From Candidatus Falkowiibacteriota bacterium (GTDB lineage: Archaea > Iainarchaeota > Iainarchaeia > Iainarchaeales > GCA-2688035): 5,394 nucleotides of DNA. Below, piece by piece: positions 5,043-5,394 of this stretch; the first letter of the stretch is position 1, and each line of letters opens with the position of its first letter. Location of the stretch: assembly GCA_017610485.1 (NCBI GenBank), contig JAFCBY010000079.1, positions 1 to 5,394 of the forward strand, in the 5' to 3' direction. A model generated the notes under the pieces. The model had not been told where the DNA came from and searched no databases. It saw only the letters and a list, made by a program, of their open reading frames with translations. The translations under genes were made by a program, and so were the position numbers.

Positions 5043-5092
5043 CTTCAATCAACAAAAACCCAGCGCTTTGAGCGAGTAATACAACGCTGAGG

Positions 5093-5103
5093 TTATTTAA
5101 ATA
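5093..5103 (-). promoter_or_regulatory. TATA box for the 4476-5042 gene
   Basis: TATTTAAATAA on the minus strand, preceded by the purine-rich CCAAAGC, is the best archaeal TATA element in the window. Transcription would start near 5072, leaving about 30 nt before the ATG at 5042. That leader lacks a convincing Shine-Dalgarno sequence. The box lies 17 nt downstream of the toxin stop codon, so the pseudo-ATPase need not be co-transcribed with the toxin. Confidence 0.6.
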
Positions 5104-5119
5104 GCTTTGGAAAAAGCAG

Positions 5120-5394
5120 TCATTTGAGGTTTTTTATTACCTCATCAGTTATCTCGCTGATTTTTTCCTGCTTTAATTTGCCAATTTTTTTGAGTGCAGC
5201 GTCCTCATCCATTGTTGCTATTACGTTTGTCCTTGCATAGCTTTTCCTGTCAAGCTTGCCCTCAGTCAAATGCCTTTGAATTGGAACGCATTGTATTGCT
5301 TTACTTGTTGTTATTGGACAAAACCAGCAATCAGGCCTTTTGTTGTGTTCGTTGTTTGAGACAACCAAGGCCGGCCTGACCTTGTAGTCTATTT
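5120..5394 (-). CDS. MazF/PemK-family toxin (endoribonuclease), N-terminus outside window
   Basis: Ninety residues are visible, reading I-D-Y-K-V-R-P-A-L-V-V-S-N from the window edge; the frame is open to the end. The K-x-R-P-A-L-V-V-S-N signature, the following C-P-I-T-T-S segment, a basic S-Y-A-R-T-N-V-I-A-T-M-D strand and a final K-I-G-K-L-K-Q-E-K-I-S-E-I helix are in MazF/PemK order. The Arg of R-P and the Thr of P-I-T-T occupy the positions of the known catalytic Arg and Thr of E. coli MazF, which cuts mRNA at short motifs. Only about 15-20 N-terminal residues should be missing. The TTG at 5368 lies within the conserved core and is not the start. MazF toxins normally pair with an antitoxin encoded just upstream; none is visible, so it would lie beyond the right edge. 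Confidence 0.8.
   Translation of the reverse strand, partial: IDYKVRPALVVSNNEHNKRPDCWFCPITTSKAIQCVPIQRHLTEGKLDRKSYARTNVIATMDEDAALKKIGKLKQEKISEITDEVIKNLK

Noticed and set aside
5120..5368. Toxin start at the TTG at 5368
   Set aside because: The frame stays open to the window edge, and the upstream codons I-D-Y-K-V-R-P-A belong to the conserved MazF/PemK core, so the true start lies outside.

Overview
The window looks archaeal, most likely from an uncultivated lineage of the DPANN type, although the sequence alone does not settle the phylum. The evidence is a run of secreted proteins with class III (type IV pilin-like) signal peptides of the archaeal K/R-G-Q-x-S-x-E type, GGTG-type Shine-Dalgarno sites, TTG start codons, A/T-rich TATA-like promoters lying close to start codons, and RAD55/KaiC-fold proteins of a kind common in archaea. 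No mobile element, CRISPR array, rRNA or tRNA was found.

Layout. Positions 1-3227, all on the minus strand, form a tightly packed pilin-like operon read from right to left. It begins with a large Ig-like, probably glycosylated surface protein with a pilin-type N-terminus (1344-3227). A short canonical class III pilin-like protein follows (942-1331, TTG start), then two pilin-like proteins with a variant N-terminal motif (446-949 and 6-446). The start of a further gene lies at 1-9. The genes are joined by a 12-nt gap and then overlaps of 8, 1 and 4 nt, so they are almost certainly co-transcribed and translationally coupled. Upstream on the same strand is a RecA/KaiC-fold protein without a P-loop (3286-3909). 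A small three-helix membrane protein (4004-4351) is transcribed divergently from it on the plus strand. It converges on a second P-loop-less RecA/KaiC-fold protein (4476-5042, minus), which is a clear paralog of the first. The 124-nt convergent gap holds three hairpins. At the right edge is the C-terminal part of a MazF/PemK-family toxin (5120-5394, minus), cut off at its N-terminus by the window end.

How the genes may work together. The operon probably encodes a membrane-anchored surface filament or fibre: one large decorated subunit plus several small core or minor pilins. The two pseudo-ATPases and the small membrane protein between them may form a regulatory or scaffolding module. Their link to the pilins rests only on adjacency, and each appears to have its own promoter. 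The toxin is probably an independent neighbour. The most notable items are the paired P-loop-less KaiC-like paralogs flanking a small membrane protein, the duplicated C-terminal domain of the large surface protein, and the variant pilin leader motif.
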